Positions 1 to 10,150 are shown, counted from the first letter of the stretch. The stretch is 64,000 nt of DNA from Bacillota bacterium (GCA_023407175.1 JAEYMU010000002.1:89951-153950); one strand, 5' to 3'. Notes: generated by a model from the letters alone, not told the origin. Numbers and translations: made by a program.

Positions 1-2
1 TG

Positions 3-77
3 AATATACTGTCAGGGGAACTGAAGTTAAATGCACAGCTGTTGGATGATACGGTAGGCCGCTTCAAAATAAAATAA
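3..77 (+). CDS. C-terminal end of a methyl-accepting chemotaxis protein (partial)
   Basis: The window opens inside a reading frame that codes for 24 residues and stops with TAA at 75-77. The tail (LNAQLLDDTVGRFKIK) has the usual ending of chemoreceptor signalling domains, where a helix rich in Asn, Leu and Ala closes with a short Arg-Phe-Lys segment. This fits the flagellar genes further downstream. Only the end is visible, so the ligand domain and identity are unknown. The call rests on a very short stretch and is tentative. Confidence 0.5.
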   Translation, partial: NILSGELKLNAQLLDDTVGRFKIK

Positions 78-122
78 ATGTATCTCACAGAAGAATATAC
101 AGATAGAAGACAGGAGCAGGGG

Positions 123-1076
123 ATGGATCAAATATGCTTTGGAATTGATATTGGAGGAACAGCCGTAAAAGCCGGAATGTTTGATATTAACGGAAAACTC
201 CTGCATAAATGGAGCTTTTTAACGAGAAGGTCGGGAAACGCCTTGGATAAATTGGAGGATGCCGCTGCTTTTATACTTAAGATAATTAAGGATTTTCATC
301 TCAAGAAAGAAAATGTCCTGGGAGTCGGAGTCGGTTTTCCGGGTCCGGTGAAGGAAAGCGGAGAGGTATTGGAGACAGCGAATCTGGGCAGAGGTTATTT
401 TAATATAAATAGAAAAATGGAAGAAATGACCGGATTTTGTACGAAGGCCGGCAATGATGCGAATGTGGCGGCGTTTGGAGAGCAATGGAAGGGTGGCGGA
501 AAGGGCTGCCAGGATATGGTTCTTATAACACTGGGAACAGGAGTAGGCGGCGGAATTGTACTGAATGGCAGAATATATACGGGAAATAACGGTGCAGCAG
601 GAGAGATTGGCCATATTACAGTTAATGCTCAGGAGTTAAGGCGCTGCGGATGCGGGAAAGTGGGGTGCCTGGAACAATACTCCTCCGCAACCGGTATGGT
701 TGAACTGGCGAAAAGAATGCTGACAGAAAATACAAACCCGTCCGTTTTGCGCGAATTAACTGAAATCAGTGCAAAAAACATATTTGATTATGCCAAAAAG
801 GAAGACGGACTTGCGCTTGAAATAATTGAAACATCCTGCAATTATCTTGGTCTGGCGGCAGCCCATTTATCGCAGCTCCTGGATCCACAGGTTTTTGTTA
901 TTGGAGGAGGGGTGTCAAAGGCAGGCGAAATCCTCACAAAAACCATCATGAAATATCACAATAATTATGTGATGGCGGCTTTGAAAAACAAAGAATTCCG
1001 GCTTGCGAAGCTGGGAAATGATGCCGGAATTTATGGAGCAGCGAGACTGATACTTGATTTTTGCAATGTAAAATAA
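123..1076 (+). CDS. ROK family sugar kinase (glucokinase-like)
   Basis: Cytosolic ATP-dependent sugar kinase of the ROK family, probably phosphorylating glucose or an N-acetylated hexosamine. Visible signatures are the N-terminal phosphate motif DIGGTAVKAG, the second phosphate loop GTGVGGGI, the ROK zinc motif CGCGKVGCLEQY, and a C-terminal glycine-rich VFVIGGGVS. No helix-turn-helix precedes the kinase domain, so it is an enzyme and not a ROK repressor. An upstream ATG at 78 is open, but the ATG at 123 has a purine-rich ribosome site (AGGAGCAGGGG) and places DIGGT at the normal distance from the N-terminus. At 317 residues it has the family length. The substrate cannot be read from sequence. 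Confidence 0.85.
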   Translation: MDQICFGIDIGGTAVKAGMFDINGKLLHKWSFLTRRSGNALDKLEDAAAFILKIIKDFHLKKENVLGVGVGFPGPVKESGEVLETANLGRGYFNINRKMEEMTGFCTKAGNDANVAAFGEQWKGGGKGCQDMVLITLGTGVGGGIVLNGRIYTGNNGAAGEIGHITVNAQELRRCGCGKVGCLEQYSSATGMVELAKRMLTENTNPSVLRELTEISAKNIFDYAKKEDGLALEIIETSCNYLGLAAAHLSQLLDPQVFVIGGGVSKAGEILTKTIMKYHNNYVMAALKNKEFRLAKLGNDAGIYGAARLILDFCNVK

Positions 1077-1087
1077 ACGAAAGCAGC

Positions 1088-1151
1088 ATATCCTGCAAAA
1101 ACAGTCCTGACACGGTTGTCGTGAACCTGCCAGGGCTGTTTTGCAGGATAT
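1088..1151. terminator. Bidirectional hairpin terminator between convergent genes
   Basis: An imperfect 21-bp stem pairs ATATCCTGCAAAAACAGTCC (from 1088) with GGGCTGTTTTGCAGGATAT (ending at 1151). It lies between the ROK kinase and the convergent DUF885 gene and can serve both strands. Confidence 0.7.
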
Positions 1152-1188
1152 TATCTTTGTAAGCATTTACAGCAATTGAATCGGAGAA

Positions 1189-2943
1189 TTATTTTCGGTA
1201 ATTATTTAACCATTCCTCCATATAAGTGCCGATGACATCAAACTGGGCCGGTCCGATGTCCAGGAGAAATGTGTGAAAAGCCTTGGCGGAAAAGTCGGAG
1301 CCCAAATCCTGTTCTGCTTCCTTTCGCAGCTCCTCAATTTCAAGATATCCGATTGCATAGGGAAGATAGATGGCGGGTTCCTCAAGCAAGGTATCATAAA
1401 TTGCATCCGCCACCTCCTCATCCCCGATATAGGGAACAATAAAATCCCTGGTTTTGCTCCGGGTCCAGCCCTCATAATGGATACCGATATCTGCGCGTGC
1501 GTACATGCAGAGAATAATCATATTATTTGTCGCAAGAAAATCTGCAAGGTTTTCATCGATACCGGCCAAATAATAGGAATAGTATTCAACATAGGTCGCC
1601 CAGCCCTCGTCATAGCCCGTAAAATTTAAAATATTGCGAATGGGTGCAGGATTTGTACTTCGAAAATAGACACACTGGTACAGATGCCCCGGATATCCCT
1701 CATGGGCTACGGTCGTATAAATCATGGACAGTGTTTTTTCATTATTTCCATTAATATAGATATCATTATTGCTGTAATTATCAATTGGTGGCACCAGGTA
1801 CATGGCCGGACTTAGGAAATCTGCAAGTGATTCGGGAACGTATTTGATAACGCAGTTTACCGGAACGGCCGCAGGAAAATCCTTTGCAATATCGGTCTTT
1901 AGATCAGCCAGAATATCGTTCGGGTCCGTAAGGGGAAAAGAATCAAAGGCCAGATATTTGTCGATCAGACTTAAATCCTCCTGTGAGAGATCGGTAATAT
2001 GTGCCACACCCTCCTGCATTGCATTCTCAAGCATTTGAATCATTTCGTCCATGGTCTTATCAGAGCCGGTTTTATATCTGGCAAGACATTCATAATATGC
2101 CTGACCTGACGGATAATAATATAAACCCGCCGTATTTGTTCCGGTTCCCAGCAATTCATAAAGTGCCTTAATTAATTCCTGATAAGCAGGAATTACATAG
2201 CACAGGACATTCTCTGCATTAACTGCTTCATAATGGGAGATTTCCTTGGAGGTCAGTCCTTCATAGTTTGCAATCCGTTCATTAAAATAAGTAATCAAAA
2301 AATTTTCTGTGGGGTTATTGATGAAGGATTCACATTGCTCAATAATCCGCAGGGCAACACTGTCATTCATAAATAGGCCCCGGGCTGATTTCTCACGCTC
2401 GTACTGGATGATATCCTCAAAATAATCTTTAACACAGGGCAAAAGCTTCAGATACTCCTCGATATCAGCCTTATCATAGAAGCTGTATTCAGCCAGCAGA
2501 ATAGGAAGCTGGGCCTGGATTCCGGTTGTTGGTCCAAGGCATTCGCTGTAATACAGATAATTACCGAATTGAAGGCTTTCCTCCAGATATTCCTTTACAA
2601 TATGATAGGTAAGCTGCTGGCTGGAAGCTAAGCTGTCATAATTATATGCAAGCAGTCGGGACAGGCAATTCTCAGAGGCAACCAGTTCCCCCTTCATATG
2701 GCTGATACTATATTCACCTAAGGTGGCCTTTGCATCGGTGATACCGTAATTCTCCGGGTATGCAAGGGAATAGTTCAGGGATAAGGTATCGGACTGAACC
2801 TCTTCCAGGAACAATTCCTGCATGAACTGATCAAATTTATCCTGCTGCTTTTGCGCTGATCCCATGCTGCAGCTTACAACGGATAAGAATAAGGAAAGGA
2901 TAAGAAGAGGGATGACAATCCGGATCAGCTTGCTTTTACACAT
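1189..2943 (-). CDS. DUF885 family lipoprotein, putative metallopeptidase
   Basis: A 584-residue exported lipoprotein. Residues 1-26 form a signal peptide with a lipobox ending SVVSC, so the mature protein should be anchored outside the membrane by Cys26. The DUF885 hallmark HEGYPGH (HExxPGH) sits in the C-terminal third, inside YTTVAHEGYPGHLYQ, and is consistent with a zinc site. Many family members are uncharacterised and a peptidase role is inferred from this motif. The gene is monocistronic, converges on the ROK kinase and shares its terminator. The start is an ATG preceded by GGAGG with a 6-base spacer. Substrate unknown. Confidence 0.85.
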   Translation of the reverse strand: MCKSKLIRIVIPLLILSLFLSVVSCSMGSAQKQQDKFDQFMQELFLEEVQSDTLSLNYSLAYPENYGITDAKATLGEYSISHMKGELVASENCLSRLLAYNYDSLASSQQLTYHIVKEYLEESLQFGNYLYYSECLGPTTGIQAQLPILLAEYSFYDKADIEEYLKLLPCVKDYFEDIIQYEREKSARGLFMNDSVALRIIEQCESFINNPTENFLITYFNERIANYEGLTSKEISHYEAVNAENVLCYVIPAYQELIKALYELLGTGTNTAGLYYYPSGQAYYECLARYKTGSDKTMDEMIQMLENAMQEGVAHITDLSQEDLSLIDKYLAFDSFPLTDPNDILADLKTDIAKDFPAAVPVNCVIKYVPESLADFLSPAMYLVPPIDNYSNNDIYINGNNEKTLSMIYTTVAHEGYPGHLYQCVYFRSTNPAPIRNILNFTGYDEGWATYVEYYSYYLAGIDENLADFLATNNMIILCMYARADIGIHYEGWTRSKTRDFIVPYIGDEEVADAIYDTLLEEPAIYLPYAIGYLEIEELRKEAEQDLGSDFSAKAFHTFLLDIGPAQFDVIGTYMEEWLNNYRK

Positions 2944-3123
2944 AAAAAACCTCCATTCTGCTAAGGCACCGCGGGTTTGGGTATTAGAAAAATAAATATT
3001 GCTTATGATGCTTTATTTCATGTTTATTCGATAGGGTGCGCAGTAAGAAGTAGTACCAATAATTTTTAGCATGTACTGTATGGGATTTTCAGGACAGCCT
3101 GAGCTTTTGAGGTTAAGTTTTTT

Positions 3124-6100
3124 ATGAAAAAATCCGAAATATTACCTGAAAACCTTGTTATAAGATACAGCAGGAAAAAACAAAGGCGGGTAAGAATGGG
3201 CTATCGTTACACAATTGAAGCAGAAACCGGGAGTAAGACGGACCAGGTGTCTGCCGGTCAGGAGAATAGGGATATCGGAAAAGATAAGAGTCTGGCTGCC
3301 GCAAAGCAGGGACAGCTTATCACGGGTACGGTGGTTTCTGCCGATGAGCAGGTAACCCTTGATTTTGATGGGCAGGAGGTAGTTACCGACAATAGTGTCC
3401 TTACCAATGCAAGGCCCGGAGATGTAAAAACCTTTGAGGTGGTTAAGGCCACTGCAAGTGAAATAGAGCTAAAGCTGATTGAGGAAGATTTGGGCTCGGT
3501 AAAAACCATTATGGCGGTCCGGGTAGATACCGCTGACCTGGATATTCTAATGGACCGGAAGGATAAAACGGTTCAAAAGGCAGAGCAGGAGACACAGTAT
3601 CAGGATATTAAAAGTAAGCTGGCACAAATCAGTGCAACCTTTACGGAGCAGGATTATCAGCTTTTGGAAAAGGAGGGCTTTCCTGTGGAAAGCTTTACTG
3701 TGGATGGACTGACAGAGGCACTTGACCGGGTGAAGACAAATGGATTAGAACCAGCAGGGGAAAGGGATAAAACGGACTCTGCCCCGCAGGCGAAGCATAG
3801 CCTGGCTAGAAATGTGTCTAAAATGAATGCTTATAAAGAAAATATGGCCAGCCAAAGTACGGCTTATGTCAGCACAGCACAAGGCAAGCGGGCACTGGAC
3901 TCATATACTGCATCGGCAGTCGGCAGCACTTCAAACGTGCAGCCCCTACATACAAAGGCAGCAGTATCTGCCGGTGAAGCACAGCATCAAAGGATACCGG
4001 ACAGCAAAGAAGGGGACTCCTCTGACACGGCACAGAATACAGGAACATCGGATCATAGGCTAACAGCATCCTCTGATACAACCCGGAATAATAGGACAGA
4101 GGTTGTTAGTTCCACTACATATGATGATGGAGCGCAGGGTGTGGGAACAGAGCATGAAGTAACCGTGTCAGCTGATGCGATACAATATAAGAGGCCATCA
4201 GATAACCAAACAGCGCAGGTGAGTGATTTGGCGCAGGATACGGTTTCGGTGGATAAAAAGACCTTGTCACCGGAGGATGTGAACCGGTATATCAGGACAT
4301 CAGACAGCAAAAGGGAGGCATCCGCCCATACGGTGCAAAATGGGAGGCCGGCAGATAGGAGGATAGCTGCTTATGCAGATACCTTGCAATATATGAAGGC
4401 ATCGGGGTATAGAGCGGCGAATACCTTTGGAGCAGCACAGAATACAAAGCCCCTGGAAAGTACAGTGGCCGCACCTACTGAGACAGTGCCGGATAGGAAA
4501 GAGATAGATGCCAAGGGTACAGCGTACGTGAGCGCCCTACCGTATGAGAAGGCTGAAAAGAACAGGACAGTCGTATCCGAAGGTATTACACAGGCTGCGG
4601 AAAGCAGAAGTGACAGAAGCATTGTATCCACCGGGACGGCACAAGTTGCAACAACCTCTGACAGGAGAACAGCTGCGGCCGTGAACGCCAATCAGGATAA
4701 GAAGGTGTCGGACAGTAAGATAATCACACCCATTGCTTCCGCCCAGCCGAGAAAGATACCTGATGGTGATAGAGCTGTGCCGGATAATACAGCGCAGCGT
4801 ATACAATCGGAGGAGGCGAGCCATGCGGCAGCAGAGTATGCGGATACACAGCAAAATATCCGGACCTCAGATAAGAATATCGACGCCATACTTGCAAGTA
4901 AGCTGACACAGGCCAGACTGCCGGTAACGGAGGAAAATCTGTCGCAGCTTTCACAGGCCCTAACCCTGGGTGAACTGGCAGGCAGCATTGATGATAAAAC
5001 TATGAAATATTTGATATCCACCAACGCCGAGCCAACAGCTTCCAACATTTATAAAGCCTACTACAGCAAAAGCAATCAAGGAAATACCGGGCTGCAGGAA
5101 CTGTCAGAAACAGCCTGGAAGCAGCTTGAAAATCAAGTGAAAACCGTTATTACAGAGGCGGGATATGAGGCAAATGAGCAAAATCTCGCAGATGCGAAAT
5201 GGCTGATTGAAAATAAGCTCCCCCTTACCACACAAACCTTTACCTACAAAAAGCAGCTGGAGTCTGTTAAGTCAGATACCGGCAGGGACGAGCTGTTAAG
5301 CAAGCTGCTGGAAGGCATGCAAAAGGGCACTAACCCTAAGGATGTACCGCTAATCACTGCTGCTGATACTTCTGCAAAGCAGATAATAGCCAAGGTGAAT
5401 TCTGTTCATGATGGGACAATCACCAAGGCGGTTCAACAAAAATGCGAACTTACCATAAAAAATCTCCTCTCTCTGCAGGCTGATATAAAGGAGACAGCAG
5501 CAGAGAGCAGCGAGACCGCAGCTATGGAGGCGAAAGCAGAGGACTATCTTGTAAAAACAGCGGCAGCTATCACAAAGGCTGCTGAAAACATAACGAAGAT
5601 AGCCGGAGAGGCAACTGACACCGCCCTCGATATAAAAACCGCAGCGGCTGCTTTGGAGTCTGTTAATGAAACCCATGTGCCGGAGCTTAAGAAGGCTGCT
5701 GACAGTATGGAGCTGGTCTCCTCCGACATTACGAAGATGGCCCGGGAGATTATTCATACAACCGGGAGAATGACAGGAAAAAGTGCGGAGGTTTCCGAAA
5801 AAGCAGAAAACTCCAAAGCCGATACAAATACAAAGGAGCAGGTTCAGGCTTCGTCCCAGGCAGCAAGGAAAGAGGAGGCAGGAATAATAAACAATACCCG
5901 GCTTCCCCATATGGCATCCGAGATCATAAAAACGGCAACCGGAATTACGAAGAAATCCATAGAGCTGGCTGATCATGCTGCCGAGGTAACGGAGACCGCT
6001 GCTGACAAGACAAATACAGAGCTCTCGAATACCGCCTTACATATCACGAAGGCGGCGGTTGATATCACACGTGAGATTTCGGATATTACCAAATCTGCCA

Positions 6101-8433
6101 TGAAATTAATTGATGTCACACAGGATATAGAAAAGCCTGTTACAAATCTGGTTCAGACAGCATCGGACGGTCCCGTACAGGAAGAAATCAAAGCCTATGA
6201 TGCAGAGGACGGACAGGATAACCCGGAGAAAACACCTGTGGAGGCGACTGATGACCAGTATGAGGAGCTGAAGGCAAGGAGGCAGCTGGAGGAAATCCGG
6301 CTTAAGCTCACGCTGGAGGCGGCAGGCAGGCTTGAGAAAAAGGGAATTCAGGTTGAGACGGAGAAGCTTAGCAAGGTGGTTGATGCCTTGAGGGAGCAGG
6401 AAGAGGACTATTATAAAAAGCTTCTAAGGGAAGCCGATGCCCCTGTTTCCAGGGATTCGGTCCAGACGCTTAAGGAAACGACACAGAGTATTGAAAAGTT
6501 AAGATACATACCCATAAGTGCACTGGGAAGCACTCTGTCTATAAGGGAAAGCCAGACAATTACGGGACTTGTTACAGAGGGCAGCCGCCTGGAGGCGGAA
6601 TATACGAAGGCAGGAACGGCATATGAAACCCTGGCAACAGTACCTAACAGGGAATATGGGGATTCCCTTAAGAAGGCCTTTGCAAATGCGGACTCCCTGC
6701 TTCGTCAGCTGGAGCTTGACGGCACAGAGGCGAATAAAAGGGCCGTGCGTATTCTTGGCTATAACCAGATGGAGGTTACAACGGATTCCATAAATCAGGT
6801 AAAAGCATATGACAGACAGGTAACCGATTTGGTGAAGAATCTTCATCCGGCCGTGACAGTCCGTATGATAAAGGAAGGAATCAACCCTTTGAATATGCCG
6901 GTAGAGGAGCTAAACCAGACGATTGACCGAATGAAGGAGGAGCAGGGTATCTCCTCAGAGGATAAGTACAGCACCTATTTAAGAAATCTGGAGAAGCAGG
7001 AGGGTATTACAGAGGAAGAGAGAAAGGCTTATATCGGTATTTACCGTCTGCTCTATAACGTAGAAAAGTCGGACGGAGCCGTTGTCGGAGCTGTCATAAA
7101 GGCTGACAGGGAGGTAACACTTGGCAATCTTTTGACAGCGATACAGACCCGGCAAAAGGGAAGCATGAATGCGGCAATTAACGATGAATTCGGAATCCTG
7201 GAGAGTATTTCCAAAAAAGGAGAAAGCATTGCAAGCCAGCTAAGCCCATTTAGCAGCGGAAGTGAGCAGGCATTACGGGAGCTTTCCTCCTCCGATCGGC
7301 AGCACACCGGAGAGCAGACCTTAGCTTCTGCCCCGGAGGAAACTAAGGTAAAAGAGCAGATGCAGTATATGCACCGGGTATTAAAGCAGATAAAGGAGGA
7401 GCTTTCACCGGCAAGATTGTCAGAGGCGGGCACCGCCCTCTCCCTGAATGCAGCCTCACAGGAGCAAACAACCGCGTCTGCGGACAGGACGGCTGCAAAG
7501 GGCGGCATCTGGGAGCAGCTGAAGACAGTGCCGGTTGAAAAGCTGATGGAGCAGCTGCAGAATACAGGAGCAGCCGAAGCGACGGATCATGAAGCCTATG
7601 CGGCCAAGGCACAGGAGATACGGGAGCTTTGCAAAAATGCGGAGCAGTCCATTCGTTTTCTAAGTGACTACCGGATGCCTGCCACTCCCCTCAATATTCT
7701 CATGGCAAACAGCCTGCTCACCAACGGTGAATCCCCTGTAAAAAAGCTGTTGAAGCTCAAAAATGAAAATCAGGTCGAAAATTCGGAAAATGGCCTAAAG
7801 GAAATAAATAATTTATCCGATACATTAGTTGATAAGAATTCGATGCAGGAAGCATACAAAGCATTAGAGACCGATACAAAGCAAATTCTGGAGGAAGCCT
7901 GCTCCCGGGAAATCCTGGATAGCAGACGGCTTGCTGAGCTTAAGGGAATGAGCCAGCAGATGACATTTATAAGAACGCTTGCCAGTAGGGAATTCTACCA
8001 GATACCGATTGAAACAGACACGGGAATAACCAATATGAACCTGACCATAATTCATGGAGAGAAGGATACAGGGAAAGTATCGGTGAATATCTGGTCACAG
8101 CAGTTAGGCAATATTAAGGCGGAGTTCTCGCTAAAGGACCGGATGCTGAAGGGGTATTTCAGCAGTGATGACAAAAACGGTCTGAAGCAGCTTAAGGAGA
8201 ATACCGCTATGGTTGAAGCCGCGGCGAAGGACTGTAACATATCCATTAAGCAAATGGATTTTGGTTTGCAGCAAAGAGAGAATGAAAGCTATAGTTATCA
8301 AAATCCGGGAAAGGAAGGGGCTTCGGCTTCCAAGGATACGGAGCGTATGTTGTACCGGATTGCAAAGGCCGTCGTTTTGACGGTACGGTCGGCAGAAAAC
8401 GGCGGGAAGGAACAAAACAAAGCCGTTTCATAA
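3124..8433 (+). CDS. Giant FliK-like flagellar protein (possibly DUF6240 family)
   Basis: A 1769-residue protein just upstream of flagellin. Its order is: an N-terminal globular part (about 1-200); a low-complexity stretch (about 245-580) made of degenerate units of about 17-18 residues rich in Ser-Asp, Ala, Thr and Gln; an Ala/Thr/Lys-rich helical stretch (about 790-1015) with recurring ITKxA steps; a charged helical region; and a C-terminal domain at about 1620-1715 (for example GKVSVNIWSQQLGNIKAEF) whose pattern resembles the FliK hook-length control domain, with a LG-x-I/V core, beta strands and a closing helix. I infer a hook-length or flagellar assembly role. The annotated ATG has GAGG upstream; an in-frame ATG at 3196 is an alternative. 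Length far exceeds classical FliK. Confidence 0.6.
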   Translation: MKKSEILPENLVIRYSRKKQRRVRMGYRYTIEAETGSKTDQVSAGQENRDIGKDKSLAAAKQGQLITGTVVSADEQVTLDFDGQEVVTDNSVLTNARPGDVKTFEVVKATASEIELKLIEEDLGSVKTIMAVRVDTADLDILMDRKDKTVQKAEQETQYQDIKSKLAQISATFTEQDYQLLEKEGFPVESFTVDGLTEALDRVKTNGLEPAGERDKTDSAPQAKHSLARNVSKMNAYKENMASQSTAYVSTAQGKRALDSYTASAVGSTSNVQPLHTKAAVSAGEAQHQRIPDSKEGDSSDTAQNTGTSDHRLTASSDTTRNNRTEVVSSTTYDDGAQGVGTEHEVTVSADAIQYKRPSDNQTAQVSDLAQDTVSVDKKTLSPEDVNRYIRTSDSKREASAHTVQNGRPADRRIAAYADTLQYMKASGYRAANTFGAAQNTKPLESTVAAPTETVPDRKEIDAKGTAYVSALPYEKAEKNRTVVSEGITQAAESRSDRSIVSTGTAQVATTSDRRTAAAVNANQDKKVSDSKIITPIASAQPRKIPDGDRAVPDNTAQRIQSEEASHAAAEYADTQQNIRTSDKNIDAILASKLTQARLPVTEENLSQLSQALTLGELAGSIDDKTMKYLISTNAEPTASNIYKAYYSKSNQGNTGLQELSETAWKQLENQVKTVITEAGYEANEQNLADAKWLIENKLPLTTQTFTYKKQLESVKSDTGRDELLSKLLEGMQKGTNPKDVPLITAADTSAKQIIAKVNSVHDGTITKAVQQKCELTIKNLLSLQADIKETAAESSETAAMEAKAEDYLVKTAAAITKAAENITKIAGEATDTALDIKTAAAALESVNETHVPELKKAADSMELVSSDITKMAREIIHTTGRMTGKSAEVSEKAENSKADTNTKEQVQASSQAARKEEAGIINNTRLPHMASEIIKTATGITKKSIELADHAAEVTETAADKTNTELSNTALHITKAAVDITREISDITKSAMKLIDVTQDIEKPVTNLVQTASDGPVQEEIKAYDAEDGQDNPEKTPVEATDDQYEELKARRQLEEIRLKLTLEAAGRLEKKGIQVETEKLSKVVDALREQEEDYYKKLLREADAPVSRDSVQTLKETTQSIEKLRYIPISALGSTLSIRESQTITGLVTEGSRLEAEYTKAGTAYETLATVPNREYGDSLKKAFANADSLLRQLELDGTEANKRAVRILGYNQMEVTTDSINQVKAYDRQVTDLVKNLHPAVTVRMIKEGINPLNMPVEELNQTIDRMKEEQGISSEDKYSTYLRNLEKQEGITEEERKAYIGIYRLLYNVEKSDGAVVGAVIKADREVTLGNLLTAIQTRQKGSMNAAINDEFGILESISKKGESIASQLSPFSSGSEQALRELSSSDRQHTGEQTLASAPEETKVKEQMQYMHRVLKQIKEELSPARLSEAGTALSLNAASQEQTTASADRTAAKGGIWEQLKTVPVEKLMEQLQNTGAAEATDHEAYAAKAQEIRELCKNAEQSIRFLSDYRMPATPLNILMANSLLTNGESPVKKLLKLKNENQVENSENGLKEINNLSDTLVDKNSMQEAYKALETDTKQILEEACSREILDSRRLAELKGMSQQMTFIRTLASREFYQIPIETDTGITNMNLTIIHGEKDTGKVSVNIWSQQLGNIKAEFSLKDRMLKGYFSSDDKNGLKQLKENTAMVEAAAKDCNISIKQMDFGLQQRENESYSYQNPGKEGASASKDTERMLYRIAKAVVLTVRSAENGGKEQNKAVS

Positions 8434-8504
8434 AGGAATTAATCGGCTACACGGAGGTTGCTGATCTATTGTAAAAAGCTATAAATTAATTACGTGCGTA
8501 CCAT

Positions 8505-8516
8505 CAATACATGGAG
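8505..8516 (+). promoter_or_regulatory. Candidate CsrA-binding site in the flagellin leader
   Basis: The leader of the flagellin gene contains AATACATGGAGG, close to the CsrA consensus RUACARGGAUGU, about 42 bases before the start codon. A second GGA-containing segment overlaps the ribosome site (AAGGGATCAGGTGA). CsrA is known to repress flagellin translation in Bacillus by binding two such sites. No csrA gene is in the window, so this is a pattern match only. Confidence 0.25.
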
Positions 8517-8557
8517 GGGGATGGCTGCCGGAAAAGAAAGGGATCAGGTGATATTTC

Positions 8558-10096
8558 ATGAGAATCAACCATAACATTTCGGCTTTAAAAGCCAACAACC
8601 AATTAGCAAAAACAAATTCAGCACTGGATACCAGCCTTGAGAAATTATCCTCAGGCTATCGTATCAACAGCGCAGCAGATGACTCGGCCGGTCTGGCGAT
8701 TTCAGAAAAAATGAGAACCCAGATATCGGGTCTTGACCAGGCCTCCAGAAATGCTTCCGACGGTATTTCCGTTATTCAGACAGCAGAAGGTGCTTTGCAG
8801 GAGGTGGAATCCATGCTGCAAAGAATGAGGGAGCTGGCGGTAGAATCCGCGAATGGCACCTACACCTCGGAGGACCGTGTTGCCATCCAGGCGGAAATCG
8901 ATCAGTTAGGCGAAGAAATGACGAGAATTTCAGATACGACGGAATTCAACACCATGACACTTCTGGACGGGAATATTGACAGAAAGTCCTTCTCTAACCA
9001 AAGTACGGTAAATCTGGTATCCTTATCGGATACGGTAGAGGTGGGGGATTATAAGCTCAAGGTGACGAATGACGCAAGACAGGCTGTTATATTGGGCAAA
9101 GAGGCAACTTTACTGGGTACCGGCTCGACGACCTCGGACAAGGTCGGAAGTGCTCTGGCAGGAACAATCAATATCAATGGAGAAGATGTAATCGTAGATG
9201 CAGATGATACCTTTGATGATGTCTTTAAAAAGCTTGTCGACGCAGGAGATACGGTAAGGGTTCACGTGTTTGCTACCGATGATACGGACAACACGGGAGA
9301 TGTTTTGGAATCAGCAGGCTATACAAGCACCACCTGGGCAAAGGATACCCGTTTGACCTTTGTATCAGAGGAATACGGCTCGGATCAAACGGTAGAAATC
9401 TATTGTGACAATGCGGAGCTGGCGTCCGCCCTGGGTCTGATATCGGAGAAGATGTCATCAACCGGACTGGATGCACAGGCTGAGCTGGTTTCCTCCAAGT
9501 TTGGCGCTACAGCTACCGTTTCTATTACAGGAAACCGGATTACGGTATCGGACAGTAATAAATTCAGCATGGTAGTGGATGCTGATCCGGGGACAGCCGG
9601 TACGGAATTTAACGACTATGATTTGGACACTCCGACAGCAAAAACAGCTATTACGGCGGCCGGTACTGCATTAACGGCTACCATCTCCGTTCTGGATGCC
9701 GGACCCATGGACCTGCAGATCGGAGCGAATGAAGGACAGACCATGTCTATCCGCATTCCGAGAGTTGATCCGGTAACACTTGGAATTGATAAGGTCAATA
9801 TTGCTACGGCAGACGGTGCGCAGGATGCGATCACCCTGATCGATGACGCAATCAACACAGTATCCGCCATCCGCTCCAAGCTGGGAGCCTACCAGAACCG
9901 TCTGGAGCACTCCATTTCCAATCTGGATACCTCGTCAGAGAACATGACAGAATCCCTGTCCCGTATTTCTGACGTAGATATGGCAGAGGAAATGGCAGAG
10001 TATACCCAGAAGAACGTACTGGCGCAGGCCGGCACCTCCATGCTTGCCCAGGCAAATCAGAGACCGCAGACCATCCTCTCCTTATTGCAGTCATAA
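8558..10096 (+). CDS. hag: Flagellin
   Basis: Main structural subunit of the flagellar filament, 512 residues, secreted by the flagellar export apparatus. The conserved N-terminal D0/D1 helix region is complete (MRINHNISALKANNQL, then EKLSSGYRINSAADDSAGLAI), as is the C-terminal one (LSRISDVDMAEEMAEYT ending in ILSLLQS). The central part, about residues 140-420, is variable and Thr/Asp-rich, as expected for the surface-exposed domains. The start is an ATG with AGGTGA 7 bases upstream. It lies between the FliK-like giant and FliS, its expected chaperone. A 16-codon open frame starting at 8511 overlaps the flagellin start in an ATGA. Confidence 0.95.
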   Translation: MRINHNISALKANNQLAKTNSALDTSLEKLSSGYRINSAADDSAGLAISEKMRTQISGLDQASRNASDGISVIQTAEGALQEVESMLQRMRELAVESANGTYTSEDRVAIQAEIDQLGEEMTRISDTTEFNTMTLLDGNIDRKSFSNQSTVNLVSLSDTVEVGDYKLKVTNDARQAVILGKEATLLGTGSTTSDKVGSALAGTININGEDVIVDADDTFDDVFKKLVDAGDTVRVHVFATDDTDNTGDVLESAGYTSTTWAKDTRLTFVSEEYGSDQTVEIYCDNAELASALGLISEKMSSTGLDAQAELVSSKFGATATVSITGNRITVSDSNKFSMVVDADPGTAGTEFNDYDLDTPTAKTAITAAGTALTATISVLDAGPMDLQIGANEGQTMSIRIPRVDPVTLGIDKVNIATADGAQDAITLIDDAINTVSAIRSKLGAYQNRLEHSISNLDTSSENMTESLSRISDVDMAEEMAEYTQKNVLAQAGTSMLAQANQRPQTILSLLQS

Positions 10097-10124
10097 GACA
10101 GGAAAGCTTATAAGGCAGATATAA

Positions 10125-10150
10125 TGAAATAAACCATAATATACCGATAT
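10125..10150 (+). promoter_or_regulatory. Candidate sigma-28 (SigD-type) promoter before fliS
   Basis: TGAA, a 15-base spacer and CCGATAT match the flagellar sigma factor consensus (TAAA-N15-GCCGATAT) with one change in the -35 box. It sits 44 bases before the fliS start and could allow fliS to be expressed separately from flagellin. Confidence 0.45.

Noticed and set aside
5350..5976. Minus-strand open frame of 208 codons opposite the FliK-like gene
   Set aside because: It lies wholly opposite a long gene, is Cys/Leu-rich without domain pattern and has no ribosome site. It is an antisense shadow.
8440..8510. Sigma-28 promoter directly before the first flagellin gene
   Set aside because: The best match (TAAA, 15 bases, CCATCAA) departs too far from the -10 consensus to be reported.
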